Below, piece by piece: positions 23,501 through 39,186 of a stretch of 64,000 bases of DNA (positions are counted from its first letter, which is position 1; the number at the start of each line of letters is the position of its first letter). Position numbers and translations under genes: made by a program. Origin of the DNA: Diplolepis rosae (Eukaryota > Arthropoda > Insecta > Hymenoptera > Diplolepididae); NCBI GenBank assembly GCA_030998225.1, contig JAPYXD010000473.1, positions 42,109 through 106,108 on the forward strand, read 5' to 3'. The notes beneath the pieces are model-generated. The model was given only the letters and a program-made list of their open reading frames with translations. It did no database searches and had not been told where the DNA came from.

Positions 23501-26500
23501 GCTTTTCATATTCATTCTGCGACAAACAGTAACATTTGTAAATTCGACTTTTCGAATATATGCAAACGCCATTGAATGTAAATTGAGATTTTATGATACT
23601 ACATGCTTAATCTGACATGCACTATTCGATAATCTCAAATTTACATTTCTCAATTAATATTACGTTAAGTGAAGAACTGATCAAATGTAGGTTGTTGAAT
23701 TTGACGTAAATCATGTTTATAGACGCGCTGAATGACAATTACCAACGATTTCCGAAAACGTGATATGTTTCAAAAAGACCATAAAAGTAGCCGTAACGAT
23801 AAATACTATGTGGTGCAAACGGCTTTTCTGCTAGAAAACAATGTTAGTGAAATTTAATTTAAACTGCTGATTCGCTGCGAAGAAATACACTGTTATTTTT
23901 TGAAATGGGGTTTTTCGATTTATTCTTTTATAACTTGATTTAGTTTTTATATGTTCTTTTCGTATTCATTCTGCGACAAATGCTAACATTTTTAAATTTG
24001 ACTTTTCGAATATACGCAAACGCCATTGAATGTAAATTGAGATTTTATTTTACTACATGCTTAATCTGACATGCACTGTTCGATAATCTGAAATTTACAT
24101 TTCTCAAATAATAATACATTAAGTAAAGAACTGATCAAATGAAGGTTGTTGAATTTGACGTAAATCATGTTTATAGGCGCGCGGAATGACAATCACCAAC
24201 GATTTCCAAAAACGTGATATGTTTCAAAAAGACTATAAAAGTAGCCGGAACAATAAATACTATATTGTGCAAACGGCTTTTCTGCTAGAAAACAATGTTA
24301 GTGAAATTTAATTTAAATTGTTGTTCGCTGCGAAGAAATACACTGTTATTTTTTGAAATGGGGTTTTTCGATTTATTCTTTTATAACTTGATTTAGTTTT
24401 TATATGTGCTTTTCTTATTCATTCTGCGACAAAGACTAACATTTGTAAATTTGACTTTTCGACTATCCGCAAACGCCATTGAATGTAAATTGAGATTTTA
24501 TGATACTACATGCTTAATCTGACATGCACTATTCGATAATCTCAAATTTACATTTCTCGATTAATATTACGTTAAGTGAAGAACTGATCAAATGTAGGTT
24601 GTTGAATTTGACGTAAATCATGTTTATAGACGCGCTGAATGACAATTACCAACGATTTCCGAAAACGTGATATGTTTCAAAAAGACCATAAAAGTAGCCG
24701 TAACGATAAATACTATGTGGTGCAAACGGCATTTCTGTTTGAAAACAATATTAGTGTAATTTAATTTAAACTGTTGATTCGCTGCGAAGAAATACAATGT
24801 TAATTTTTGAAATGGGGTTTTTCGATTTATTCTCTTATAACTTTATTCAGTTTTTATATGTGCTTTTCATATTCATTCTGCGACAAACAGTAACATTTGT
24901 AAATTCGACTTTTCGAATATATGCAAACGCCATTGAATGTAAATTGAGATTTTATGATACTACATGCTTAATCTGACATGCACTATTCGATAATCTCAAA
25001 TTTGCATTTCTCAATTAATAATACATTAAGTAAAGAACTGATCAAATGAAGGTTGTTGAATTTGACGTAAATCATGTTTATGGACGCGCTGAATGACAAT
25101 CACCAACAATTTCCAAAAACGTGATATGTTTCAAAAAGACCATAAAAGTAGCCGTAACGATAAATACTATGTGGTGCAAACGGCTTTTCTGCTAGAAAAC
25201 AATGTTAGTGAAATTTAATTTAAACTGCTGATTCGCTGCGAAGAAATACACTGTTATTTTTTGAAATGGGGTTTTTCGATTTATTCTTTTATAACTTGAT
25301 TTAGTTTTTATATGTACTTTTCTTATTCATTTCTGCGACAAACACTAACATTTGTAAATTCGACTTTTCGAATATATGCAAACGCCATAGAATGTAAATT
25401 GAGATTTTATGATGCTACATGCTTAATCTGACATGCACTATTCGATAATCTGAAATTTACATTTCTCAATTAATAATACATTAAGTAAAGAACTGATCAA
25501 ATGAAGGTTGTTGAATTTGACGTTATCATGTTTATGGACGCGCTGAATGACAATCACCAACAATTTCCAAAAACGTGATATGTTTCAAAAAGACTATAAA
25601 AGTAGCCGGAACAATAAATACTATATTGTGCAAACGGCTTTTCTGCTAGAAAACAATGTTAGTGAAATTTAATTTAAATTGTTGATTCGCTGCGAAGAAA
25701 TACAATGTTATTTTTTGAAATGGGGTTTTTCGATTTATTCTTTTATAACTTGATTTAGTTTTTATATGTGCTTTTCTTATTCATTCTGCGACAAACACTA
25801 ACATTTGTAAATTTGACTTTTCGACTATACGCAAACGCCATTGAATGTAAATTGAGATTTTATGATACTACATGCTTAATCTGACATGCACTATTCGATA
25901 ATCTCAAATTTACATTTCTCAATTAATATTACGTTAAGTGAAGAACTGATCAAATGTAGGTTGTTGAATTTGACGTAAATCATGTTTATAGACGCGCTGA
26001 ATGACAATTACCAACGATTTCCGAAAACGTGATATGTTTCAAAAAGACCATAAAAGTAGCCGTAACGATAAATACTATGTGGTGCAAACGGCTTTTCTGC
26101 TAGAAAACAATGTTAGTGAAATTTAATTTAAACTGCTGATTCGCTGCGAAGAAATACACTGTTATTTTTTGAAATGGGGTTTTTCGATTTATTCTTTTAT
26201 AACTTGATTTAGTTTTTATATGTTCTTTTCGTATTCATTCTGCGACAAACAGTAACATTTGTAAATTCGACTTTTCGAATATATGCAAACGCCATTGAAT
26301 GTAAATTGAGATTTTATGATACTACATGCTTAATCTGACATGCACTATTCGATAATCTCAAATTTACATTTCTCGATTAATATTACGTTAAGTGAAGAAC
26401 TGATCAAATGTAGGTTGTTGAATTTGACGTAAATCATGTTTATAGACGCGCTGAATGACAATTACCAACGATTTCCGAAAACGTGATATGTTTCAAAAAG

Positions 26501-29500
26501 ACCATAAAAGTAGCCGTAACGATAAATACTATGTGGTGCAAACGGCATTTCTGTTTGAAAACAATATTAGTGTAATTTAATTTAAACTGTTGATTCGCTG
26601 CGAAGAAATACAATGTTAATTTTTGAAATGGGGTTTTTCGATTTATACTTTTATAACTTTATTCAGTTTTTATATGTGCTTTTCATATTCATTCTGCGAC
26701 AAACAGTAACATTTGTAAATTCGACTTTTCGAATATATGCAAACGCCATTGAATGTAAATTGAGATTTTATGATACTACATGCTTAATCTGACATGCACT
26801 ATTCGATAATCTCAAATTTACATTTCTCAATTAATATTACGTTAAGTGAAGAACTGATCAAATGTAGGTTGTTGAATTTGACGTAAATCATGTTTATAGA
26901 CGCGCTGAATGACAATTACCAACGATTTCCGAAAACGTGATATGTTTCAAAAAGACCATAAAAGTAGCCGTAACGATAAATACTATGTGGTGCAAACGGC
27001 TTTTCTGCTAGAAAACAATGTTAGTGAAATTTAATTTAAACTGCTGATTCGCTGCGAAGAAATACACTGTTATTTTTTGAAATGGGGTTTTTCGATTTAT
27101 TCTTTTATAACTTGATTTAGTTTTTATATGTGCTTTTCTTATTCATTCTGCGACAAACACTAACATTTGTAAATTCGACTTTTCGAATATATGCAAACGC
27201 CATTGAATGTAAATTGAGATTTTATGATACTACATGCTTAATCTGACATGCACTATTCGATAATCTGAAATTTACATTTCTCAATTAATATTACGTTAAG
27301 TGAAGAACTGATCAAATGTAGGTTGTTGAATTTGACGTAAATCATGTTTATAGACGCGCTGAATGACAATTACCAACGATTTCCGAAAACGTGATATGTT
27401 TCAAAAAGACCATAAAAGTAGCCGTAACGATAAATACTATGTGGTGCAAACGGCTTTTCTGCTAGAAAACAATGATAGTGAAATTTAATTTAAACTGCTG
27501 ATTCGCTGCGAAGAAATACACTGTTATTTTTTGAAATGGGGTTTTTCGATTTATTCTTTTATAACTTGATTTAGTTTTTATATGTGCTTTTCTTATTCAT
27601 TCTGCGACAAACACTAACATTTGTAAATTCGACTTTTCGAATATATGCAAACGCCATAGAATGTAAATTGAGATTTTATGATGCTACATGCTTAATCTGA
27701 CATGCACTATTCGATAATCTCAAATTTACATTTCTCAATTAATATTACGTTAAGTGAAGAACTGATCAAATGTAGGTTGTTGACTTTCACGTAAATCATG
27801 TTTATAGACGCGCTGAATGACAATTACCAACGATTTCCGAAAACGTGATATGTTTCAAAAAGACCATAAAAGTAGCCGTAACGATAAATACTATGTGGTG
27901 CAAACGGCTTTTCTGCTAGAAAACAATGTTAGTGAAATTTAATTTAAACTGCTGATTCGCTGCGAAGAAATACACTGTTATTTTTTGAAATGGGGTTTTT
28001 CGATTTATTCTTTTATAACTTGATTTAGTTTTTATATGTGCTTTTCTTATTCATTCTGCGACAAACACTAACATTTGTAAATTCGACTTTTCGAATATAT
28101 GCAAACGCCATTGAATGTAAATTGAGATTTTATGATACTACATGCTTAATCTGACATGCACTATTCGATAATCTCAAATTTACATTTCTCAATTAATATT
28201 ACGTTAAGTGAAGAACTGATCAAATGTAGGTTGTTGAATTTGACGTAAATCATATTTATAGACGCGCTGAATGACAATTACCAACGATTTCCGAAAACGT
28301 GATATGTTTCAAAAAGACCATAAAAGTAGCCGTAACGATAAATACTATGTGGTGCAAACGGCATTTCTGTTTGAAAACAATATTAGTGTAATTTAATTTA
28401 AACTGTTGATTCGCTGCGAAGAAATACAATGTTAATTTTTGAAATGGGGTTTTTCGATTTATACTTTTATAACTTTATTCAGTTTTTATATGTGCTTTTC
28501 ATATTCATTCTGCGACAAACACTAACATTTGTAAATTCGACTTTTCGAATATATGCAAACGCCATTGAATGTAAATTGAGATTTTATGATGCTACATGCT
28601 TAATCTGACATGCACTATTCGATAATCTGAAATTTACATTTCTCAATTAATAATACATTAAGTAAAGAACTGATCAAATGAAGGTTGTTGAATTTGACGT
28701 TATCATGTTTATGGACGCGCTGAATGACAATCACCAACAATTTCCAAAAACGTGATATGTTTCAAAAAGACTATAAAAGTAGCCGGAACAATAAATACTA
28801 TATTGTGCAAACGGCTTTTCTGCTAGAAAACAATGTTAGTGAAATTTAATTTAAATTGTTGATTCGCTGCGAAGAAATACAATGTTATTTTTTGAAATGG
28901 GGTTTTTCGATTTATTCTTTTATAACTTGATTTAGTTTTTATATGTGCTTTTCTTATTCATTCTGCGACAAACACTAACATTTGTAAATTTGACTTTTCG
29001 ACTATACGCAAACGCCATTGAATGTAAATTGAGATTTTATGATACTACATGCTTAATCTGACATGCACTATTCGATAATCTCAAATTTACATTTCTCAAT
29101 TAATATTACGTTAAGTGAAGAACTGATCAAATGTAGGTTGTTGAATTTGACGTAAATCATGTTTATAGACGCGCTGAATGACAATTACCAACGATTTCCG
29201 AAAACGTGATATGTTTCAAAAAGACCATAAAAGTAGCCGTAACGATAAATACTATGTGGTGCAAACGGCATTTCTGTTTGAAAACAATATTAGTGTAATT
29301 TAATTTAAACTGTTGATTCGCTGCGAAGAAATACAATGTTAATTTTTGAAATGGGGTTTTTCGATTTATACTTTTATAACTTTATTCAGTTTTTATATGT
29401 GCTTTTCATATTCATTCTGCGACAAATGCTAACATTTTTAAATTTGACTTTTCGAATATACGCAAACGCCATTGAATGTAAATTGAGATTTTATGATACT

Positions 29501-32500
29501 ACATGCTTAATCTGACATGCACTATTCGATAATCTCAAATTTACATTTCTCGATTAATATTACGTTAAGTGAAGAACTGATCAAATGTAGGTTGTTGAAT
29601 TTGACGTAAATCATGTTTATAGACGCGCTGAATGACAATTACCAACGATTTCCGAAAACGTGATATGTTTCAAAAAGACCATAAAAGTAGCCGTAACGAT
29701 AAATACTATGTGGTGCAAACGGCTTTTCTGCTAGAAAACAATGTTAGTGAAATTTAATTTAAACTGTTGATTCGCTGCGAAGAAATACAATGTTAATTTT
29801 TGAAATGGGGTTTTTCGATTTATACTTTTATAACTTTATTCAGTTTTTATATGTGCTTTTCATATTCATTCTGCGACAAACAGTAACATTTGTAAATTCG
29901 ACTTTTCGAATATATGCAAACGCCATTGAATGTAAATTGAGATTTTATGATACTACATGCTTAATCTGACATGCACTATTCGATAATCTCAAATTTACAT
30001 TTCTCAATTAATATTACGTTAAGTGAAGAACTGATCAAATGTAGGTTGTTGAATTTGACGTAAATCATGTTTATAGACGCGCTGAATGACAATTACCAAC
30101 GATTTCCGAAAACGTGATATGTTTCAAAAAGACCATAAAAGTAGCCGTAACGATAAATACTATGTGGTGCAAACGGCTTTTCTGCTAGAAAACAATGTTA
30201 GTGAAATTTAATTTAAACTGCTGATTCGCTGCGAAGAAATACACTGTTATTTTTTGAAATGGGGTTTTTCGATTTATTCTTTTATAACTTGATTTAGTTT
30301 TTATATGTTCTTTTCGTATTCATTCTGCGACAAATGCTAACATTTTTAAATTTGACTTTTCGAATATACGCAAACGCCATTGAATGTAAATTGAGATTTT
30401 ATTTTACTACATGCTTAATCTGACATGCACTGTTCGATAATCTGAAATTTACATTTCTCAAATAATAATACATTAAGTAAAGAACTGATCAAATGAAGGT
30501 TGTTGAATTTGACGTAAATCATGTTTATAGGCGCGCGGAATGACAATCACCAACGATTTCCAAAAACGTGATATGTTTCAAAAAGACTATAAAAGTAGCC
30601 GGAACAATAAATACTATATTGTGCAAACGGCTTTTCTGCTAGAAAACAATGTTAGTGAAATTTAATTTAAATTGTTGATTCGCTGCGAAGAAATACAATG
30701 TTATTTTTTGAAATGGGGTTTTTCGATTTATTCTTTTATAACTTGATTTAGTTTTTATATGTGCTTTTCTTATTCATTCTGCGACAAAGACTAACATTTG
30801 TAAATTTGACTTTTCGACTATCCGCAAACGCCATTGAATGTAAATTGAGATTTTATGATACTACATGCTTAATCTGACATGCACTATTCGATAATATCAA
30901 ATTTACATTTCTCAATTAATATTACGTTAAGTGAAGAACTGATCAAATGTAGGTTGTTGAATTTGACGTAAAACATGTTTATAGACGCGCTGAATGACAA
31001 TTACCAACGCTTTCCGAAAACGTGATATGTTTCAAAAAGACCATAAAAGTAGCCGTAACGATAAATACTATGTGGTGCAAACGGCATATCTGTTTGAAAA
31101 CAATATTAGTGTAATTTAATTTAAACTGTTGATTCGCTGCGAAGAAATACAATGTTAATTTTTGAAATGGGGTTTTTCGATTTATTCTTTTATAACTTTA
31201 TTCAGTTTTTATATGTGCTTTTCATATTCATTCTGCGACAAACAGTAACATTTGTAAATTCGACTTTTCGAATATATGCAAACGCCATTGAATGTAAATT
31301 GAGATTTTATGATACTACATGCTTAATCTGACATGCACTATTCGATAATCTCAAATTTACATTTCTCAATTAATATTACGTTAAGTGAAGAACTGATCAA
31401 ATGTAGGTTGTTGAATTTGACGTAAATCATGTTTATAGACGCGCTGAATGACAATTACCAACGATTTCCGAAAACGTGATATGTTTCAAAAAGACCATAA
31501 AAGTAGCCGTAACGATAAATACTATGTGGTGCAAACGGCTTTTCTGCTAGAAAACAATGTTAGTGAAATTTAATTTAAACTGCTGATTCGCTGCGAAGAA
31601 ATACACTGTTATTTTTTGAAATGGGGTTTTCGATTTATTCTTTTATAACTTGATTTAGTTTTTATATGTTCTTTTCGTATTCATTCTGCGACAAATGCTA
31701 ACATTTTTAAATTTGACTTTTCGAATATACGCAAACGCCATTGAATGTAAATTGAGATTTTATTTTACTACATGCTTAATCTGACATGCACTGTTCGATA
31801 ATCTGAAATTTACATTTCTCAAATAATAATACATTAAGTAAAGAACTGATCAAATGAAGGTTGTTGAATTTGACGTAAATCATGTTTATAGGCGCGCGGA
31901 ATGACAATCACCAACGATTTCCAAAAACGTGATATGTTTCAAAAAGACTATAAAAGTAGCCGGAACAATAAATACTATATTGTGCAAACGGCTTTTCTGC
32001 TAGAAAACAATGTTAGTGAAATTTAATTTAAATTGTTGATTCGCTGCGAAGAAATACAATGTTATTTTTTGAAATGGGGTTTTTCGATTTATACTTTTAT
32101 AACTTTATTCAGTTTTTATATGTGCTTTTCATATTCATTCTGCGACAAACAGTAACATTTGTAAATTCGACTTTTCGAATATATGCAAACGCCATTGAAT
32201 GTAAATTGAGATTTTATGATACTACATGCTTAATCTGACATGCACTATTCGATAATCTCAAATTTACATTTCTCAATTAATATTACGTTAAGTGAAGAAC
32301 TGATCAAATGTAGGTTGTTGAATTTGACGTAAATCATGTTTATAGACGCGCTGAATGACAATTACCAACGATTTCCGAAAACGTGATATGTTTCAAAAAG
32401 ACCATAAAAGTAGCCGTAACGATAAATACTATGTGGTGCAAACGGCTTTTCTGCTAGAAAACAATGTTAGTGAAATTTAATTTAAACTGCTGATTCGCTG

Positions 32501-32843
32501 CGAAGAAATACACTGTTATTTTTTGAAATGGGGTTTTTCGATTTATTCTTTTATAACTTGATTTAGTTTTTATATGTTCTTTTCGTATTCATTCTGCGAC
32601 AAATGCTAACATTTTTAAATTTGACTTTTCGAATATACGCAAACGCCATTGAATGTAAATTGAGATTTTATTTTACTACATGCTTAATCTGACATGCACT
32701 GTTCGATAATCTGAAATTTACATTTCTCAAATAATAATACATTAAGTAAAGAACTGATCAAATGAAGGTTGTTGAATTTGACGTAAATCATGTTTATAGG
32801 CGCGCGGAATGACAATCACCAACGATTTCCAAAAACGTGATAT

Positions 32844-34204
32844 GTTTCAAAAAGACTATAAAAGTAGCCGGAACAATAAATACTATATTGTGCAAACGGC
32901 TTTTCTGCTAGAAAACAATGTTAGTGAAATTTAATTTAAATTGTTGATTCGCTGCGAAGAAATACAATGTTATTTTTTGAAATGGGGTTTTTCGATTTAT
33001 TCTTTTATAACTTGATTTAGTTTTTATATGTGCTTTTCTTATTCATTCTGCGACAAAGACTAACATTTGTAAATTTGACTTTTCGACTATACGCAAACGC
33101 CATTGAATGTAAATTGAGATTTTATGATACTACATGCTTAATCTGACATGCACTATTCGATAATCTCAAATTTACATTTCTCGATTAATATTACGTTAAG
33201 TGAAGAACTGATCAAATGTAGGTTGTTGAATTTGACGTAAATCATGTTTATAGACGCGCTGAATGACAATTACCAACGATTTCCGAAAACGTGATATGTT
33301 TCAAAAAGACCATAAAAGTAGCCGTAACGATAAATACTATGTGGTGCAAACGGCATTTCTGTTTGAAAACAATATTAGTGTAATTTAATTTAAACTGTTG
33401 ATTCGCTGCGAAGAAATACAATGTTAATTTTTGAAATGGGGTTTTTCGATTTATTCTTTTATAACTTGATTTAGTTTTTATATGTGCTTTTCTTATTCAT
33501 TCTGCGACAAACACTAACATTTGTAAATTCGACTTTTCGAATATATGCAAACGCCATAGAATGTAAATTGAGATTTTATGATGCTACATGCTTAATCTGA
33601 CATGCACTATTCGATAATCTGAAATTTACATTTCTCAATTAATAATACATTAAGTAAAGAACTGATCAAATGAAGGTTGTTGAATTTGACGTTATCATGT
33701 TTATGGACGCGCTGAATGACAATCACCAACAATTTCCAAAAACGTGATATGTTTCAAAAAGACTATAAAAGTAGCCGGAACAATAAATACTATATTGTGC
33801 AAACGGCTTTTCTGCTAGAAAACAATGTTAGTGAAATTTAATTTAAATTGTTGATTCGCTGCGAAGAAATACAATGTTATTTTTTGAAATGGGGTTTTTC
33901 GATTTATTCTTTTATAACTTGATTTAGTTTTTATATGTGCTTTTCTTATTCATTCTGCGACAAACACTAACATTTGTAAATTTGACTTTTCGACTATACG
34001 CAAACGCCATTGAATGTAAATTGAGATTTTATGATACTACATGCTTAATCTGACATGCACTATTCGATAATCTCAAATTTACATTTCTCAATTAATATTA
34101 CGTTAAGTGAAGAACTTATCAAATGTAGGTTGTTGAATTTGACGTAAATCATGTTTATAGACGCGCTGAATGACAATTACCAACGATTTCCGAAAACGTG
34201 ATAT
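32844..34204 (+). repeat. Higher-order block P, Q/S hybrid, P (first of four)
   Basis: Unit 32844 is P. Unit 33298 has a Q front and an S tail with gccatagaatg, gatgctac and gttatcatg. Unit 33751 is P with the private allele gaacttatc. The same trio occurs at 36021, 36475 and 36928, 3177 bp (seven units) later, where the last P again has gaacttatc. Looser copies are at 43713/44167/44620 and 51816/52270/52723. Confidence 0.82.
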
Positions 34205-36020
34205 GTTTCAAAAAGACCATAAAAGTAGCCGTAACGGTAAATACTATGTGGTGCAAACGGCATTTCTGTTTGAAAACAATATTAGTGTAATTTAATTTAA
34301 ACTGTTGATTCGCTGCGAAGAAATACAATGTTAATTTTTGAAATGGGGTTTTTCGATTTATACTTTTATAACTTTATTCAGTTTTTATATGTGCTTTTCA
34401 TATTCATTCTGCGACAAACAGTAACATTTGTAAATTCGACTTTTCGAATATATGCAAACGCCATTGAATGTAAATTGAGATTTTATGATACTACATGCTT
34501 AATCTGACATGCACTATTCGATAATCTCAAATTTACATTTCTCAATTAATATTACGTTAAGTGAAGAACTGATCAAATGTAGGTTGTTGAATTTGACGTA
34601 AATCATGTTTATAGACGCGCTGAATGACAATTACCAACGATTTCCGAAAACGTGATATGTTTCAAAAAGACCATAAAAGTAGCCGTAACGATAAATACTA
34701 TGTGGTGCAAACGGCTTTTCTGCTAGAAAACAATGTTAGTGAAATTTAATTTAAATTGTTGATTCGCTGCGAAGAAATACAATGTTATTTTTTGAAATGG
34801 GGTTTTTCGATTTATTCTTTTATAACTTGATTTAGTTTTTATATGTGCTTTTCTTATTCATTCTGCGACAAATGCTAACATTTGAAAATTTGACTTTTCG
34901 AATATACGCAAACGCCATTGAATGTAAATTGAGATTTTATGATACTACATGCTTAATCTGACATGCACTATTCGATAATCTCAAATTTACATTTCTCAAT
35001 TAATATTACGTTAAGTGAAGAACTGATCAAATGTAGGTTGTTGAATTTGACGTAAATCATGTTTATAGACGCGCTGAATGACAATTACCAACGATTTCCA
35101 AAAACGTGATATGTTTCAAAAAGACCATAAAAGTAGCCGTAACGATAAATACTATGTGGTGCAAACGGCTTTTCTGCTAGAAAACAATGTTAGTGAAATT
35201 TAATTTAAACTGCTGATTCGCTGCGAAGAAATACACTGTTATTTTTTGAAATGGGGTTTTTCGATTTATTCTTTTATAACTTGATTTAGTTTTTATATGT
35301 TCTTTTCGTATTCATTCTGCGACAAATGCTAACATTTTTAAATTTGACTTTTCGAATATACGCAAACGCCATTGAATGTAAATTGAGATTTTATGATACT
35401 ACATGCTTAATCTGACATGCACTATTCGATAATCTCAAATTTACATTTCTCAATTAATATTACGTTAAGTGAAGAACTGATCAAATGTAGGTTGTTGAAT
35501 TTGACGTAAATCATGTTTATAGACGCGCTGAATGACAATTACCAACGATTTCCGAAAACGTGATATGTTTCAAAAAGACCATAAAAGTAGCCGTAACGAT
35601 AAATACTATGTGGTGCAAACGGCTTTTCTGCTAGAAAACAATGTTAGTGAAATTTAATTTAAACTGCTGATTCGCTGCGAAGAAATACACTGTTATTTTT
35701 TGAAATGGGGTTTTTCGATTTATTCTTTTATAACTTGATTTAGTTTTTATATGTTCTTTTCGTATTCATTCTGCGACAAATGCTAACATTTTTAAATTTG
35801 ACTTTTCGAATATACGCAAACGCCATTGAATGTAAATTGAGATTTTATGATACTACATGCTTAATCTGACATGCACTATTCGATAATCTGAAATTTACAT
35901 TTCTCAATTAATAATACATTAAGTAAAGAACTGATCAAATGAAGGTTGTTGAATTTGACGTAAATCATGTTTATAGGCGCGCGGAATGACAATCACCAAC
36001 GATTTCCAAAAACGTGATAT

Positions 36021-37381
36021 GTTTCAAAAAGACTATAAAAGTAGCCGGAACAATAAATACTATATTGTGCAAACGGCTTTTCTGCTAGAAAACAATGTTA
36101 GTGAAATTTAATTTAAATTGTTGATTCGCTGCGAAGAAATACAATGTTATTTTTTGAAATGGGGTTTTTCGATTTATTCTTTTATAACTTGATTTAGTTT
36201 TTATATGTGCTTTTCTTATTCATTCTGCGACAAACACTAACATTTGTAAATTTGACTTTTCGACTATACGCAAACGCCATTGAATGTAAATTGAGATTTT
36301 ATGATACTACATGCTTAATCTGACATGCACTATTCGATAATCTCAAATTTACATTTCTCGATTAATATTACGTTAAGTGAAGAACTGATCAAATGTAGGT
36401 TGTTGAATTTGACGTAAATCATGTTTATAGACGCGCTGAATGACAATTACCAACGATTTCCGAAAACGTGATATGTTTCAAAAAGACCATAAAAGTAGCC
36501 GTAACGATAAATACTATGTGGTGCAAACGGCATTTCTGTTTGAAAACAATATTAGTGTAATTTAATTTAAACTGTTGATTCGCTGCGAAGAAATACAATG
36601 TTAATTTTTGAAATGGGGTTTTTCGATTTATTCTTTTATAACTTGATTTAGTTTTTATATGTGCTTTTCTTATTCATTCTGCGACAAACACTAACATTTG
36701 TAAATTCGACTTTTCGAATATATGCAAACGCCATAGAATGTAAATTGAGATTTTATGATGCTACATGCTTAATCTGACATGCACTATTCGATAATCTGAA
36801 ATTTACATTTCTCAATTAATAATACATTAAGTAAAGAACTGATCAAATGAAGGTTGTTGAATTTGACGTTATCATGTTTATGGACGCGCTGAATGACAAT
36901 CACCAACAATTTCCAAAAACGTGATATGTTTCAAAAAGACTATAAAAGTAGCCGGAACAATAAATACTATATTGTGCAAACGGCTTTTCTGCTAGAAAAC
37001 AATGTTAGTGAAATTTAATTTAAATTGTTGATTCGCTGCGAAGAAATACAATGTTATTTTTTGAAATGGGGTTTTTCGATTTATTCTTTTATAACTTGAT
37101 TTAGTTTTTATATGTGCTTTTCTTATTCATTCTGCGACAAACACTAACATTTGTAAATTTGACTTTTCGACTATACGCAAACGCCATTGAATGTAAATTG
37201 AGATTTTATGATACTACATGCTTAATCTGACATGCACTATTCGATAATCTCAAATTTACATTTCTCAATTAATATTACGTTAAGTGAAGAACTTATCAAA
37301 TGTAGGTTTTTGAATTTGACGTAAATCATGTTTATAGACGCGCTGAATGACAATTACCAACGATTTCCAAAAACGTGATAT
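36021..37381 (+). repeat. Higher-order block P, Q/S hybrid, P (second copy)
   Basis: Units 36021, 36475 and 36928 repeat the trio starting at 32844 at a distance of seven units. The shared rare allele gaacttatc in the third unit supports a recent common origin. The third unit adds its own change, gtaggtttttg. Confidence 0.82.
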
Positions 37382-39186
37382 GTTTCAAAAAGGCTATAAA
37401 AGTAGCAGGAACTGTATGGTGCAAACGGCATTTCTGTTTGAAAACAATATTAGTGTAATTTAATTTAAACTGTTGATTCGCTGCGAAGAAATACAATGTT
37501 AATTTTTGAAATGGGGTTTTTCGATTTATACTTTTATAACTTTATTCAGTTTTTATATGTGCTTTTCATATTCATTCTGCGACAAACAGTAACATTTGTA
37601 AATTCGACTTTTCGAATATATGCAAACGCCATTGAATGTAAATTGAGATTTTATGATACTACATGCTTAATCTGACATGCACTATTCGATAATCTCAAAT
37701 TTACATTTCTCAATTAATATTACGTTAAGTGAAGAACTGATCAAATGTAGGTTGTTGAATTTGACGTAAATCATGTTTATAGACGAGCTGAATGACAATT
37801 ACCAACGATTTCCGAAAACGTGATATGTTTCAAAAAGACCATAAAAGTAGCCGTAACGATAAATACTATGTGTTGCAAACGGCTTTTCTGCTAGAAAACA
37901 ATGTTAGTGAAATTTAATTTAAACTGCTGATTCGCTGCGAAGAAATACACTGTTATTTTTTGAAATGGGGTTTTTCGATTTATTCTTTTATAACTTGATT
38001 TAGTTTTTATATGTGCTTTTCTTATTCATTCTGCGACAAACAGTAACATTTGTAAATTCGACTTTTCGAATATATGCAAACGCCATTGAATGTAAATTGA
38101 GATTTTATGATACTACATGCTTAATCTGACATGCACTATTCGATAATCTGAAATTTACATTTCTCAATTAATATTACGTTAAGTGAAGAACTGATCAAAT
38201 GTAGGTTGTTGAATTTGACGTTATCATGTTTATGGACGCGCTGAATGACAATTACCAACGATTTCCGAAAACGTGATATGTTTCAAAAAGACCATAAAAG
38301 TAGCCGTAACGATAAATACTATGTGGTGCAAACGGCATTTCTGTTTGAAAACAATGTTAGTGAAATTTAATTTAAATTGTTGATTCGCTGCGAAGAAATA
38401 CAATGTTATTTTTTGAAATGGGGTTTTTCGATTTATTCTTTTATAACTTGATTTAGTTTTTATATGTGCTTTTCTTATTCATTCTGCGACAAACAGTAAC
38501 ATTTGTAAATTCGACTTTTCGAATATATGCAAACGCCATTGAATGTAAATTGAGATTTTATGATACTACATGCTTAATCTGACATGCACTATTCGATAAT
38601 CTCAAATTTACATTTCTCAATTAATATTACGTTAAGTGAAGAACTGATCAAATGTAGGTTGTTGAAATTGACGTAAATCATGTTTATAGACGCGCTGAAT
38701 GACAATTACCAACGATTTCCGAAAACGTGATATGTTTCAAAAAGACCATAAAAGTAGCCGTAACGATAAATACTATGTGTTGCAAACGGCTTTTCTGCTA
38801 GAAAACAATGTTAGTGAAATTTAATTTAAACTGCTGATTCGCTGCGAAGAAATACAATGTTAATTTTTGAAATGGGGTTTTTCGATTTATTCTTTTATAA
38901 CTTGATTTAGTTTTTATATGTGCTTTTCTTATTCATTCTGCGACAAACAGTAACATTTGTAAATTCGACTTTTCGAATATATGCAAACGCCATTGAATGT
39001 AAATTGAGATTTTATGATACTACATGCTTAATCTGACATGCACTATTCGATAATCTGAAATTTACATTTCTCAATTAATATTACGTTAAGTGAAGAACTG
39101 ATCAAATGTAGGTTGTTGAATTTGACGTTATCATGTTTATGGACGCGCTGAATGACAATTACCAACGATTTCCGATAACGTGATAT

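Larger units (their letters stand above)
20590..39186 (+). repeat. Homogenised core, part 1: P, Q, R and S subtypes, no B units
   Basis: Unit starts: 20590, 21044, 21497, 21951, 22404, 22859, 23313, 23767, 24221, 24674, 25128, 25582, 26036, 26490, 26944, 27398, 27852, 28306, 28759, 29213, 29667, 30121, 30575, 31029, 31483, 31936, 32390, 32844, 33298, 33751, 34205, 34659, 35113, 35567, 36021, 36475, 36928, 37382, 37827, 38280, 38734. P has ccggaacaataaatac and cgactatacgc. Q has catttctgtttg, attagtgta and usually aaacagtaac. R has tgttcttttcg. S has tgtgcttttcttattc and often gacgttatcatg, the one-base-shorter tail giving 453 bp. Some units are switches between subtypes (for example 29667, 31936, 33298). 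Confidence 0.87.
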